From Chloroflexota bacterium (GTDB lineage: Bacteria; Chloroflexota; Dehalococcoidia; Lucifugimonadales; VXLM01), in the NCBI GenBank assembly GCA_026713145.1, contig JAPOPA010000121.1:1-46993 (forward strand): a stretch of 46,993 nt of DNA, read 5' to 3'. The notes beneath the pieces are model-generated. The model had not been told where the DNA came from and searched no databases. It saw only the letters and a list, made by a program, of their open reading frames with translations. Of this stretch, positions 8,068-17,724 are shown piece after piece. The first letter of the stretch is position 1, and every line of letters starts with the position of its first letter. Both the position numbers and the translations under genes were made by a program.

Positions 8068-11000
8068 GTGTTCAGGCCGGTGCCGTCGAAGATCGATTTC
8101 GTCCAAATGGAGAAGGACCTGCTCGCGTGGTGGGACGAGTGCGGCATCGTCGAGAAGTACCTCATTCGCAATGACGGTTCCGGCAAGCGGTTCTCCTTCG
8201 TGGACGGCCCGATTACGGCCAACAACCCGATGGGCGTTCACCACGCATGGGGGAGGACGTACAAGGACCTGTTCCAGCGCTACAAGACGATGCAGGGTTT
8301 CGAGCAGCGCTACCAGAACGGCTTCGATGGGCAGGGCCTGTGGATCGAGGTCAACGTCGAGAAAGATCTCGGCATGACCTCCAAGACCGACATCGAGGAC
8401 TATGGCGTCGATAAGTTCGTCGAGCTATGCAAGGAACGAGTCCGGCGGTTCGCGGACGTTCAGACGAAGCAGTCGATCCGGCTGGGCTACTGGATGGACT
8501 GGGACGACTCGTACCACACGATGTCGGACGAGAACAACTACACCATCTGGCACTTCCTCAAGGTATGCCACGAGAAGGGGTACATCTACGAGGGGCGCGA
8601 CGTGATGCCGTGGTGTCCCCGGTGCGGCACCGGCATCTCTCATCACGAGATCGTGACCGAGGGCTACAAGGACATCACCCATCCGAGCGTGTACGTCCGC
8701 TTCCCGCTGGTCGACCGCCCCGGCGAGTCACTCCTCATATGGACGACGACGCCGTGGACGCTGACTTCGAACGTGGCGGTGGCGGCCCATCCGGACCTGA
8801 CGTACGTCAAGGTCAAGGTGAAAGGCACGGGCCCTGACGGGGGGGACGAGACGCTCTATTTGGTCAAGGGCCGTCTGGAGGCGTTGAAGGCCGACTACGA
8901 GGTCATCGAGGAGATCAAGGGCAGTGCCTTGGAGGGACTCCGATATCACGGGCCGTTCGACGAGCTTCCGGCGCAGGAGGGCGTTGAGCACAGGGTCATA
9001 TTGTGGGACGAGGTCAGCGAGAGCGACGGTACGGGCCTTGTACACAGTGCGCCTGGGGCGGGTGAGGAAGACTACGCCCTCAGCAAGGAGTACGACCTTC
9101 CTGCCATCGCGCCGCTGGACGAGTTCGGCAAGTTCGTGGACGGATTCGGCGAGTTGACGGGCCTGAGCGTTTTCGAGGTGGCGAGGCCGATCCATCGGAG
9201 CCTCCGTGAGAAGGGCAGGCTCTACCGGCTGGACCAGATCACTCACCGATACCCCGTCTGCTGGCGCTGCGACACGGAGCTGGTGTTCCGGCTGGTGGAT
9301 GAGTGGTTCATCTCGATGGACGAGTTGCGGCACGATATCGCCGAGGTGACCAAGAAGATCACTTGGATTCCCGAATTCGGGATGGGGCGTGAGCTCGACT
9401 GGCTCAGGAACATGGACGACTGGATGATCTCCAAGAAGCGCTACTATGGTCTCGCCTTACCTATATATAAGTGCGCGGACTGTGGACATTTCGAGGTCAT
9501 TGGCAGCGAGGTGGAGTTAGAGGAGCGCGCCGTCGAGGGCTGGGACAAGTTTGAAGGCCACTCGCCGCATCGACCGTGGATCGACGAGGTGAAGATAGCG
9601 TGCGAAGAGTGCGGCGCGACCGTCTCGCGGATCAAGGACGTGGGCAATCCCTGGCTCGACGCCGGGATAGTCACCTTCTCCACTCTGGGCTACCGAAACG
9701 ATAAGGACTATTGGAGGAAGTGGTTCCCGGCAGACCTCATCTCGGAGAGCTTCCCCGGGCAGTTCCGCAACTGGTTCTACTCGCTCCTAACCATGAGCAC
9801 CGCGCTTGAGAACACGGAGCCGTTCCTAGCCAACTTCACCTACGCCACGCTCCTGGACGAGAAGGGCGAGGAGATGCACAAGAGCAAGGGCAACGCCATC
9901 GAGTTCGAGGAGGGCGCGGACAAGATGGGCGTCGACGCCATGCGCTGGATGTACAGCGGTACCAACCCGGCATCCAACCTGCTGTTCGGGTTCGGGCGGG
10001 CGGACGACACGCGCCGGAGGATGCTCATCCCCTTGTGGAACGTGTACTCGTTCTTCACGACGTACGCCAACATCGACGGCTATACGCCGGACACGCCCGC
10101 GCCTCCCGTGGGGGAGCGCGCGGAACTCGACCGATGGATCATCTCGGAGTTGAATGAGCTCATCCGGACGGCGACTGCCTCTCTGGACCGGTACGATCCC
10201 CAGACGGCAGTGCGGGAGATGGACGAGTTCGTCGAGCGGCTGTCCAACTGGTACGTGCGACGGAGCAGGCGACGGTTCTGGAAGTCGGAGGTGGACACAG
10301 ACAAGGTGGCGGCGTTCGCCACGCTCCACGAGTGCCTGACGACGCTCGTGAAGCTCATGGCGCCGTTCGTGCCCTTCGTGACGGAGGAGATTTACCAGAA
10401 CATCGGGCGTAACGGAGGGAGCGAGAGCGTCCATCTTGAGGACTGGCCGATCGCGGACGAGTCGCTGATCGACACGCGGCTCGACGACGCGACGCGGCTT
10501 GCGATGCGGCTTTCCAGCCTGGGGCGCGCGGCGCGCAGCAAGGCGGGGATCAAGGTCCGGCAGCCAGTGGCAAAGGTCGCATTCAAGTTAAGGACGGACG
10601 CGGAGAGTGACCTGCTCGAACAGGTAGCGCCGCAGGTCAGAGACGAGTTGAACGCAAAAGAGATCAGCGTACTCGACGACGTCTCGACCGTCGCCAACCT
10701 GGAGATCAAGCCGAACTTCCAGTTGCTCGGGCCGAAGTACGGGAGAGACGTTGGACAGGTGGTCGGGGCGATATCCAAGGCCGAGCCGTCCGAGGTTTTT
10801 CGTATAGTGTCGGCAAACCAGCAGGTCGAGCTTGGTGAGTATACGTTGGAGCCGGACGAGATCGTGGTGAGCGCCACCGACAAGGAGGGGTTCTCGGTCA
10901 TAGCCGAGCAGGGGTACTCGGCCGCCGTCACGACGGAGATCTCGGCGGAGCTCGAGTTGGAGGGTCGGGCCCGCGAACTCGTGCACCAGATCCAGAACAT

Positions 11001-11217
11001 GCGACGCGACGCGGGATTTGACATCGCGGACAGGATTACCACCTACTACACCGGCGACTCCGGCATCGACGAAGTAATCGCCGCACACGAAGGCTACATC
11101 CGCCAGGAAACGCTCTCGGACGACCTCATCAAGAGCGCGCCGCCGGAGGAGGCCCATGCCTCGTCCCACCGGATAAACGGGTTGGATGCGGCACTGGGCG
11201 TTGTTGTGAACGAGTAA
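8068..11217 (+). CDS. ileS: Isoleucine--tRNA ligase, GXHH-motif type
   Basis: Charges tRNA-Ile with isoleucine, with editing of valine, in the cytoplasm. 1049 residues, as in the long eukaryote-like IleRS2 class. The HIGH-type motif reads G56-V57-H58-H59 (in PMGVHHAWG), so the first and third residues are swapped relative to HXGH. The KMSKS-type loop is MHKSK at 603-607. The CP1 editing domain lies between (LIWTTTPWTLTSNVAVAAHP and following), with Cys pairs at WCPRCG, WRCD, CADCG and CEECG. Anticodon-binding helices follow (FVERLSNWYVRRSRRRFW). The GTG start at 8068 follows GAGGAGG. The 3' end is partly duplicated at 14514, ahead of the second solute-binding gene. Confidence 0.95.
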   Translation: MFRPVPSKIDFVQMEKDLLAWWDECGIVEKYLIRNDGSGKRFSFVDGPITANNPMGVHHAWGRTYKDLFQRYKTMQGFEQRYQNGFDGQGLWIEVNVEKDLGMTSKTDIEDYGVDKFVELCKERVRRFADVQTKQSIRLGYWMDWDDSYHTMSDENNYTIWHFLKVCHEKGYIYEGRDVMPWCPRCGTGISHHEIVTEGYKDITHPSVYVRFPLVDRPGESLLIWTTTPWTLTSNVAVAAHPDLTYVKVKVKGTGPDGGDETLYLVKGRLEALKADYEVIEEIKGSALEGLRYHGPFDELPAQEGVEHRVILWDEVSESDGTGLVHSAPGAGEEDYALSKEYDLPAIAPLDEFGKFVDGFGELTGLSVFEVARPIHRSLREKGRLYRLDQITHRYPVCWRCDTELVFRLVDEWFISMDELRHDIAEVTKKITWIPEFGMGRELDWLRNMDDWMISKKRYYGLALPIYKCADCGHFEVIGSEVELEERAVEGWDKFEGHSPHRPWIDEVKIACEECGATVSRIKDVGNPWLDAGIVTFSTLGYRNDKDYWRKWFPADLISESFPGQFRNWFYSLLTMSTALENTEPFLANFTYATLLDEKGEEMHKSKGNAIEFEEGADKMGVDAMRWMYSGTNPASNLLFGFGRADDTRRRMLIPLWNVYSFFTTYANIDGYTPDTPAPPVGERAELDRWIISELNELIRTATASLDRYDPQTAVREMDEFVERLSNWYVRRSRRRFWKSEVDTDKVAAFATLHECLTTLVKLMAPFVPFVTEEIYQNIGRNGGSESVHLEDWPIADESLIDTRLDDATRLAMRLSSLGRAARSKAGIKVRQPVAKVAFKLRTDAESDLLEQVAPQVRDELNAKEISVLDDVSTVANLEIKPNFQLLGPKYGRDVGQVVGAISKAEPSEVFRIVSANQQVELGEYTLEPDEIVVSATDKEGFSVIAEQGYSAAVTTEISAELELEGRARELVHQIQNMRRDAGFDIADRITTYYTGDSGIDEVIAAHEGYIRQETLSDDLIKSAPPEEAHASSHRINGLDAALGVVVNE

Positions 11218-11310
11218 GGCAGGCGACCCTCGTGGGGTACCCGCCGTAGACGCTTTTGTAGCTAACTGAGTTCAGAGCGCTTGACATTCAACGGGAAGAT
11301 ATGCTTAAGT
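11185..11310 (+). repeat. Duplicated leader, copy 1 (ileS 3' end plus promoter region)
   Basis: Begins inside the last codons of ileS (shared GTTGTTGTGAACGAGT) and continues through AACTGAGTTCAGAG to GGGAAGATATG. A diverged copy sits at 14514-14640 upstream of the second solute-binding gene. Shared order and spacing show the two genes arose by tandem duplication. Confidence 0.72.
11281..11310 (+). promoter_or_regulatory. Candidate promoter of the first solute-binding gene
   Basis: A consensus TTGACA at 11281-11286 is conserved in the copy upstream of the paralogue at 14610-14615, as are GGGAAGATATG and the preceding ACTGAGTTCAGAG. A -10 at 17-bp spacing is poor (CTTAAG here, TTGTAG in the paralogue). 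Conservation suggests a regulatory role, but the exact start is uncertain. Confidence 0.4.
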
Positions 11311-11440
11311 GCGGTGCACCCGTTGGATGGGGAGGACGATTCAGGCGATTTCGAAGGGAGCATAGTGCGGATCCGGCTTATCGTTGGAAGAGAGACAGTA
11401 AGGAACGGAATAGTCAGTGAATTCGAGAGGAGGATTCATT

Positions 11441-14296
11441 ATGGGTACTAGATCACTAAGGATAGGGTTGGCGGCGTTGTTTGCGTCGATATTGGTGTTG
11501 GCGCTTGCTGCAGCATGCGGCAGCAGTGACGATGACACTGCACCTGCCGCCGCCCCAACAGTGGACGTGGCCAAATTAATTCAGGACGCCGTGAACGCAC
11601 AAGGTACTAGTGCGTCAGGCGACATCGAAGCAGCAGTTGCTGCCGCGCTGGCGGGCCAGGAGGGCCTCACTCGTGCGGACGTAGAGGCCATCGTCAACAA
11701 CGCCACGGCCGGCGGTCTCTCTGCCGCCGACGTGCAGCGGATCGTCGACCAGTCGGTCAGTGGCATCCCCGTCCCTGAGTTCGACACCAGCCAACTGAGC
11801 TCGCTGGTTCAGTCCGCAGTTGCCGCGTCAGCGCCTGAGGGCATTGATGTCTCCGAGATCAATCGAATGGTCCAGGCTGCGGTGGGCGCCGCCCAGGCCG
11901 GCGCGGTCACTCGCGGCGACTTGGAAGCACTTGTCACGAAGTCCATCCAGGACGCGGCAGCGGACGCGCTTACCGCAGACCAGGTGCAGGCGATTGTTTC
12001 AGCGTCCCTTGAGGCCACCAACCAGGCGATTGACGAAGCAGCAATGGCGGCCATGGACGCCGGTAAGGCGGCCCAGGAAGCGGGAATGGCGGCCATGGAA
12101 GCGGCCGATCTCGCCAAGGAAGCCAAGGCAGCCCAGGAAGCCATGATGATAGAAGAGGAAACCGGCTATATGGCCGAGAGGATAAACGCCGGTTCATTCG
12201 GCCGTGCATTCCACATCATCACCGGCACGTCCAACGAGAACTTCACGCAGGTGCCGTATAAAGAGTCTCCCATGTCCGCAGCCGCCGTGGCAGCGGGCAC
12301 GATTCTGCCGGTCGATGAGCGCCTCCCGAATTGGGAGAACGTCTTCATCCTCCCTCCGGGTGACGAGATCGGAGTATACGGCGGAAGCCTGAGAACGACC
12401 CGAGCGGGCAACATCACCCAGACCGACATGGGCATGGGTTACGGCCTTGAGATGTCCCCGGACGGCCTCCTGCTCGTACCGAGCATGTTCCGAGTGTTCG
12501 AGTCCAATGAGTCTGGCGACGAGTTCACGTTCAAGATGCGAAACGGCGCCCGCTGGTCGGACGGATATCCCCACACCATGGAGGACATTCGGTTCGCTCT
12601 TGAAGACCTGATGCTCAACAAGGAGCTGATGCCGGGCCTTCCCGCAGTGCTCACGTCTCCGATTACCGGCAACGACATGAGGGTGCAGTTCATCGACGAC
12701 TCGACCTTCAAGGTCTTCTTCGACGACCCGAACTTCAGCTTCATGGAGTCGACGGCGATGAACATCTTCTCCGGCATCAAGGGATGCCCAAGGTGCTTCA
12801 TCTCGCCTTCTCACATTCAGAAGCGGTACCACATCAAGTTCAACAACGCCGAGATTCCGGCGATACTTGAGGCGAACAATCAGCCGAACTGGGTGAAGAA
12901 CTTCTCGTTCATCCGCAACGTTCGCGGATTCGAGGGTCCTCCGTCGGAGCCGGTACCGACCACCTACGACATCAACTACATCTACAGGGGAGATAACCAC
13001 TACAACCCTGTCTTCGGCGGTTTCTGGGCACGCAGTCAGCAGTCGGGCGCCGAATCCACCGAGTTTGAGCGCAACCACTACCACCCGTCCGTCGACCCTG
13101 AGGGCAACCAGCTTCCGTACATGGACGAGTGGATCGGTATCCGCACCGAGAGTCGAGAGGTCGGCATCTTCCGGACGATGAACGGTGAGAGCGACTGGTC
13201 TCGCTGGGACCTGGATACCAAGGAGATGCCTCTGTACCTTCAGAATTCCGTACAGGGCGACTACAGCGTGCTGAAGCACGACTCGCCTGACGGTGCAGAC
13301 TCCACGTTCATTAACAACCAGGAGTACGTGGACGATCCCGAGATCGGACAGCTGCTCCGCACCCGTGACTTCCGCATTGCCCTCTCCGTGGCATGGGACA
13401 GGAACGGCGCGAACCAGTCTCTGGCCTCCGGCCTGGGCACCCCTCAGAACATGGTGCCGCACCCCTCGACTCCGTACTTCCCGGGTGAGCACTGGAGGAC
13501 CCTGGACACAGACTACGATCTGAACCGCGCCAAGTCCCTCTTGACGAAGATGGGCTACACGGATGCTGACGGCGACGGCTTCGTCGACAGGAAGGACGGC
13601 TCCGGACCTCTCTCCATGTTCTTCCAGTCGAACTCGCACTACCCATTCGTGGAGTGGCTGCAGAGCGACTTCAAGGCCCTGGGAATCAAACTGGAGATTG
13701 CCGATCAGTCTTCGCGCGCCGGCAACACCAGCATCCCGCCGACCGAGTACTTCGAGTTCTTCTCCTCGACCGAGGGTGGAACGAACCCGTGGTCCAACGC
13801 ATGGAACCGCGTGGCCCCGACGACGAAGGACCCACAGGGTCCCGCAATCGGTCAGTACTACGCCACCCGTGGTGAAGAGGGTATGCCCCCGACGGGTCCC
13901 GACGCCGAGTACACCGACGTGTACGGCGCCATGGCCCCGGATGGAACCTATCCAGCCGACATCAGCGGCCACATGCTCAGGCTGCAAGAGTTGATCACAG
14001 AGGGATGGGTCGTCTCCTTGCTGTCGCCGAAACGCGTGGCGGCGGGGCAGGAACTCTTCCGGATTAACTCAGAGCAGAAGTACAAGATCGGCGGCGTCGC
14101 CTACGCCGGCCTGTTCCGGGCGCTCAAGCTCAAGCGCAACAACATGCGCAACGTGCCCAAGAACTGGTCGCCCGCAGGCGGTCATCCGGTCGAGTGGTTC
14201 TACTTCGAAGACGGTATCGACAACCTGAACAATCCCGGCAACCGGGCGAAGAAGTACCAGACGGTAAACTTCCTCGATCCCGCATACTGGGACTAG
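11441..14296 (+). CDS. ABC transporter solute-binding lipoprotein (SBP family 5) with Ala-rich N-terminal stalk
   Basis: 951 residues from the ATG at 11441, which AGGAGG precedes. The signal peptide ends in lipobox LAAAC (Cys26). Residues ~35-250 are an Ala/Val/Asp-rich, helix-forming extension with recurring units such as GLTRADVEAIV, GLSAADVQRIV and TRGDLEALV, likely a stalk or coiled coil. From about 290 the SBP_bac_5 fold begins, with the family pattern FKMRNGARWSDGYPHTMEDIRFALE. Family 5 proteins bind peptides, opines or nickel for ABC importers. No permease or ATPase is adjacent, so the ligand is unknown. The total is nearly double the family norm of ~550 residues. A paralogue follows at 14772. 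Confidence 0.88.
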   Translation: MGTRSLRIGLAALFASILVLALAAACGSSDDDTAPAAAPTVDVAKLIQDAVNAQGTSASGDIEAAVAAALAGQEGLTRADVEAIVNNATAGGLSAADVQRIVDQSVSGIPVPEFDTSQLSSLVQSAVAASAPEGIDVSEINRMVQAAVGAAQAGAVTRGDLEALVTKSIQDAAADALTADQVQAIVSASLEATNQAIDEAAMAAMDAGKAAQEAGMAAMEAADLAKEAKAAQEAMMIEEETGYMAERINAGSFGRAFHIITGTSNENFTQVPYKESPMSAAAVAAGTILPVDERLPNWENVFILPPGDEIGVYGGSLRTTRAGNITQTDMGMGYGLEMSPDGLLLVPSMFRVFESNESGDEFTFKMRNGARWSDGYPHTMEDIRFALEDLMLNKELMPGLPAVLTSPITGNDMRVQFIDDSTFKVFFDDPNFSFMESTAMNIFSGIKGCPRCFISPSHIQKRYHIKFNNAEIPAILEANNQPNWVKNFSFIRNVRGFEGPPSEPVPTTYDINYIYRGDNHYNPVFGGFWARSQQSGAESTEFERNHYHPSVDPEGNQLPYMDEWIGIRTESREVGIFRTMNGESDWSRWDLDTKEMPLYLQNSVQGDYSVLKHDSPDGADSTFINNQEYVDDPEIGQLLRTRDFRIALSVAWDRNGANQSLASGLGTPQNMVPHPSTPYFPGEHWRTLDTDYDLNRAKSLLTKMGYTDADGDGFVDRKDGSGPLSMFFQSNSHYPFVEWLQSDFKALGIKLEIADQSSRAGNTSIPPTEYFEFFSSTEGGTNPWSNAWNRVAPTTKDPQGPAIGQYYATRGEEGMPPTGPDAEYTDVYGAMAPDGTYPADISGHMLRLQELITEGWVVSLLSPKRVAAGQELFRINSEQKYKIGGVAYAGLFRALKLKRNNMRNVPKNWSPAGGHPVEWFYFEDGIDNLNNPGNRAKKYQTVNFLDPAYWD

Positions 14297-14342
14297 TCGG
14301 GACTAGACAGTCAGCGCTTGTAGACAAGCCTTGAACTGAACG

Positions 14343-14377
14343 AGTGGCCGGTCGCGATGCGACCGGCCACTTTCTTT
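14343..14377 (+). terminator. Rho-independent terminator
   Basis: Perfect 13-bp stem AGTGGCCGGTCGC / GCGACCGGCCACT with a GAT loop, followed by TTTCTTT, 46 bp past the stop of the first solute-binding gene. Confidence 0.9.
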
Positions 14378-14513
14378 GTCGGCGGGTGACGCGATCAGAA
14401 AGAAAGGACCTGCCACACCGGCGCTTCCGTCATCGCCGAGGTGATAGCCCGTCCTCGGCGGGTAGATCCACAGGGAGACGCTCTTGGACGACCCGGCCAG
14501 GAGCTCGCCGCAG

Positions 14514-14640
14514 GAGGCGGCCCTGGGGTTGTTGTGAACGAGTGAGGTAGGCGACACCTCGTCCGGTACCCGTAGCAGACGTTTTCGCTCTTAACTGAGT
14601 TCAGAGTGCTTGACAGTAAATGGGAAGATATGTTGTAGTT
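14514..14640 (+). repeat. Duplicated leader, copy 2, carrying a scar of the ileS 3' end
   Basis: Copy of 11185-11310. GTTGTTGTGAACGAGTGA still matches the last codons and stop of ileS (VVVNE stop) although no ileS is present here, then GAGGTAGGCGAC, AACTGAGTTCAGAG, TTGACA and GGGAAGATATG follow in the same order. The preceding 14378-14513 holds no gene that I can support. Confidence 0.72.
14610..14640 (+). promoter_or_regulatory. Candidate promoter of the second solute-binding gene
   Basis: TTGACA at 14610-14615 with a weak TTGTAG 17 bp downstream. It is conserved in context with the region before the first paralogue. Confidence 0.4.
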
Positions 14641-14771
14641 TTCTAAGTTCGTCTAAATCGGGGCGGGTCGTCTCGGCGATATACCCTGTCGAGTGAAGCG
14701 AAACCGTCCCAGCACGGATGGCGGAAGATCAGGATAGGTAAGGAAGTTTGGCAATTGTGAGGAGGAGTTTT

Positions 14772-17585
14772 ATGCGTAGTAGGATATTAGAGTTCAAGGT
14801 GCTGGCGCTGTTTGCGGCCAGCATCGCAATAGGTATTGCGTTTGCCTGTGGCAGCGACGAGCCAGATGCGCCGACACCCGTCCCTGCCGCGGACATCGCA
14901 GCTATGGTTAGGGACGCCGTCGCTGAGGGTCAGTCATCAAATGCTGACATACAGAAGTTGGTTGAAGACGCCGTAATGTCTGCCGGTCAAGGCGTTACCG
15001 CAGCCGAGCTCCAGAGCGCGTTGGAAGACGCGACGAAGGGCCAGTTGAGCGCGGCCGAGGTCCAGTCGATCGTCGACCGGTCGGTCAGCCAGCTACCAGT
15101 GCCTGAGCCTGCGACGATTGACTTTGGTCAGTTGCAGTCCCTGGTTGAGCAGTCGGTTGCGGCATCGGTCCCTGAGGGCGTCAGCGCCAGTGAAATCAGC
15201 AGGATGGTCGAGGCGGCAGTTGGATCCGTGCAGGCCGGAGCAGTCACACGCGGTGACCTTGAGGCCCTGGTCACGAAGTCCATCCAGGACGCGGCAGCCG
15301 ACCAGCTTTCCGCAGAGCAGGTGCAGGCGATCGTTGCTGCCTCGCTCGAGGCCACGAACAAGGCCATCGAGGAAGCTGCGATGGCAACCGAGGAGCTGCG
15401 AGAAGGGCAGTTGACGGCCGCCGACGTCCAGAATATCGTGGACGAATCGATCATGCAGCCCGAGGTTTGCAGGAACAAGGGCTATGAGGTTACCGACTGC
15501 CCACCGACGAGCCCGCATAATTGGAAGCCCGCCAGGCAGCAGGTGCCGGGCGAGGTCTGGGTGTTCCAGGACTATGACGGCCCGAAGCCGACGCAGTTCT
15601 TCGAGTCGCCCTACTCGTATCAGCTGGTACAGGAGGGCAAGATTCCCCCGCTGGAGGAGCGCCTGCCGGTTCCTGAGGACGTAGAGGTCCTCGCCGGGCC
15701 TGACGGCATCGGTGTGTATGGTGGGTACTACCGCCAGATCCAGACTCACAACTACATCGGTGAGTGGATCACGGCAAGCTGGAACCGCCGCGACTCGCTG
15801 GGAGGCCTCAAGTGGTTCCCGTGGGTCGGCAAGGGCTGGGAAGTCAGTGAAGACGGCCGTGTGTGGACGTTCACGAACCGCCGCGGTCTCAAGTGGTCGG
15901 ACGGCCATCCATTGGACATGGATTCGGTGGAGTTCGCGTGGGAACTTAACCTGACACCCGCGCTGTTTGGCGGGACGTTCCCGTTGTGGGCCAGTTCTCC
16001 CGTCACGCAGAACCCGCCGAAGTTCAATGTAGTGGACGACACAACGTGGACGCTGACCTACGACGACCCGATCTTCACGATCATGGAGTCGCGGGCGACG
16101 CCAAGCTCACTATGCGGCCCGAACCGTGTGTGCATGGTCAGCCACCCGAAGATGCAGAAGTACTATCCGCAGTACGCGGGACAGGCGGCCATCGACAAGC
16201 TCATCCAGGATGAGGGCCACGCCGACCTGACAGCGCTGCTGAACGATCGCTGGCACGTCTATTCAAACATCACGGAGATCCCGTGCGCCGCTCCGTTCTG
16301 CGCGCTGAGCGACAGTGAGTCGCTGACCGAGTGGGAGAAGAACCAGTACCACTGGTTCGTGGATCCCGAAGGGAACCAGATCCCCTACATGGACGGGGCA
16401 GTGATGCCGAAGCTGGAAAACCGGGACGTTATCGTGTTCCGCGCGATGGCCGGTGAAGAAGACGGACGAACTTCCACGTTCATCCCCGGCGAGCTTCCGC
16501 TGTACGTCTCAAACATGGTCAAGGGCGACTTCTCGATATTCCACTGGCCGAGCAGCGGTGGAGCCGACCTGAGCACGACGATGCAGCAGACCTACAACGA
16601 GGACCCGCGCATCGGTGAGCTCGTGAGGACGCAGGACTTCCGAATCGCTCTGTCACTCACGGTGGACAAGGAAGTGCTCAACGACCTCGTACTCTCGGGC
16701 ATTGGCGTGGTGCAGAACCGCGTACCGCGACCGAACAACCCGTACTACCCTGGCGACGAGTATCGGATGCTCCATATTCGGCAGGACGTCGACAAAGCGA
16801 ACCAGATGCTCGACGACTTGGGACTGTCGACGCGGGACGGTGACAACTTCCGGATGCATGCGGACGGTTCGGGCACGATCGAGATGCAGATCACGATTGG
16901 AACCAGCCCGAACCCCGCCGTTTCACAGGCTGCTGAGATTCTCAGGGCTGCCTGGGAAGACGTGGGCATAAAGACCAACATCGCCGCCGTTCAGCAGACG
17001 ACGCGTGACAGCCTCCAGACGACGGGCATTGCGCGCGACTACTCGGCCTACCAGTACAACCCGTGGATGGTCCAGTGGACGAGCCTCGCTCCCCTGACCC
17101 GGGGCGACCTTGCCGGCGAAATCGGCAAGTGGTATGCCAGCAAGGGTCAAGAGGGCATGGCGCCCACCGGCGGCGATCCCGCGTGGCTCCCGCTGGCAGG
17201 CGCAGATGAGTTCCCGGCGGACGCCGGCGGACTGCTCATGCGCCAGTCCGAGCTCTGGGTCGACGGACTCGGTTACAACAACCTGGACCCGAAGAGGGTA
17301 GAGGCAGGCAAGGAGATGTTTGCGACCAACGCCGACCAGCTTTGGGCGCTGAACTGCTGTGCATACTCGGGCGTGTTCCGAGGCATTTACCTCAGCAGGA
17401 ACAACTTCCGCAACAAGCCGATCACGCACGAGCGCGACCACAACGGTTTCAGCGCTTGGGCCCGCTTCTTCGAGGACGGGATCGACAACTACCACAACCC
17501 GGGCAACCGCTCGAATTACTGCTCGAGCTGGGCATTCATCCAGGGCGGCAGTCCTTACGACAGGTGCACGAAGAAGGTCTGGTAG
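14772..17585 (+). CDS. ABC transporter solute-binding lipoprotein (SBP family 5), paralogue 2
   Basis: 937 residues. The frame opens at a TTG at 14748, but the ATG at 14772 has GAGGAGGAG directly upstream and gives a proper lipoprotein signal ending in AFAC (Cys26). The N-terminal ~200-residue Ala-rich extension is strongly similar to that of the preceding gene (shared AGAVTRGDLEALVTKSIQDA block), then Cys-containing residues CRNKGYEVTDC mark the junction. The binding domain starts near residue 295 and keeps the family motif NRRGLKWSDGHPLDMDSVEFAWE. The stalk is better conserved between the two paralogues than the binding domains, suggesting a shared anchor with different ligands. No transporter partners are nearby. 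Confidence 0.88.
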   Translation: MRSRILEFKVLALFAASIAIGIAFACGSDEPDAPTPVPAADIAAMVRDAVAEGQSSNADIQKLVEDAVMSAGQGVTAAELQSALEDATKGQLSAAEVQSIVDRSVSQLPVPEPATIDFGQLQSLVEQSVAASVPEGVSASEISRMVEAAVGSVQAGAVTRGDLEALVTKSIQDAAADQLSAEQVQAIVAASLEATNKAIEEAAMATEELREGQLTAADVQNIVDESIMQPEVCRNKGYEVTDCPPTSPHNWKPARQQVPGEVWVFQDYDGPKPTQFFESPYSYQLVQEGKIPPLEERLPVPEDVEVLAGPDGIGVYGGYYRQIQTHNYIGEWITASWNRRDSLGGLKWFPWVGKGWEVSEDGRVWTFTNRRGLKWSDGHPLDMDSVEFAWELNLTPALFGGTFPLWASSPVTQNPPKFNVVDDTTWTLTYDDPIFTIMESRATPSSLCGPNRVCMVSHPKMQKYYPQYAGQAAIDKLIQDEGHADLTALLNDRWHVYSNITEIPCAAPFCALSDSESLTEWEKNQYHWFVDPEGNQIPYMDGAVMPKLENRDVIVFRAMAGEEDGRTSTFIPGELPLYVSNMVKGDFSIFHWPSSGGADLSTTMQQTYNEDPRIGELVRTQDFRIALSLTVDKEVLNDLVLSGIGVVQNRVPRPNNPYYPGDEYRMLHIRQDVDKANQMLDDLGLSTRDGDNFRMHADGSGTIEMQITIGTSPNPAVSQAAEILRAAWEDVGIKTNIAAVQQTTRDSLQTTGIARDYSAYQYNPWMVQWTSLAPLTRGDLAGEIGKWYASKGQEGMAPTGGDPAWLPLAGADEFPADAGGLLMRQSELWVDGLGYNNLDPKRVEAGKEMFATNADQLWALNCCAYSGVFRGIYLSRNNFRNKPITHERDHNGFSAWARFFEDGIDNYHNPGNRSNYCSSWAFIQGGSPYDRCTKKVW

Positions 17586-17619
17586 TGACGCAATCGTACA
17601 AAGGATAGGTAGCTAAGCC

Positions 17620-17655
17620 GACAGGCCCACCGGAATCCGGTGGGCCTGTCTCCGT
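17620..17655 (+). terminator. Probable terminator hairpin after the second solute-binding gene
   Basis: Perfect 14-bp stem GACAGGCCCACCGG / CCGGTGGGCCTGTC with an AAT loop, 34 bp past the stop. The T-run after it is weak (TCCGTT). Confidence 0.75.
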
Positions 17656-17724
17656 TAAGGGCCTGGCCGGCAACGCTATGCCGGGTCGAAATTGCAGGGG
17701 AAAACAGAGAGATCACACGCTCCG

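Noticed and set aside
12194-13987. 597-codon minus-strand frame
   Set aside because: Antisense to the first solute-binding gene; composition (Val/Arg/His-rich) is that of a shadow frame and no domain is visible.
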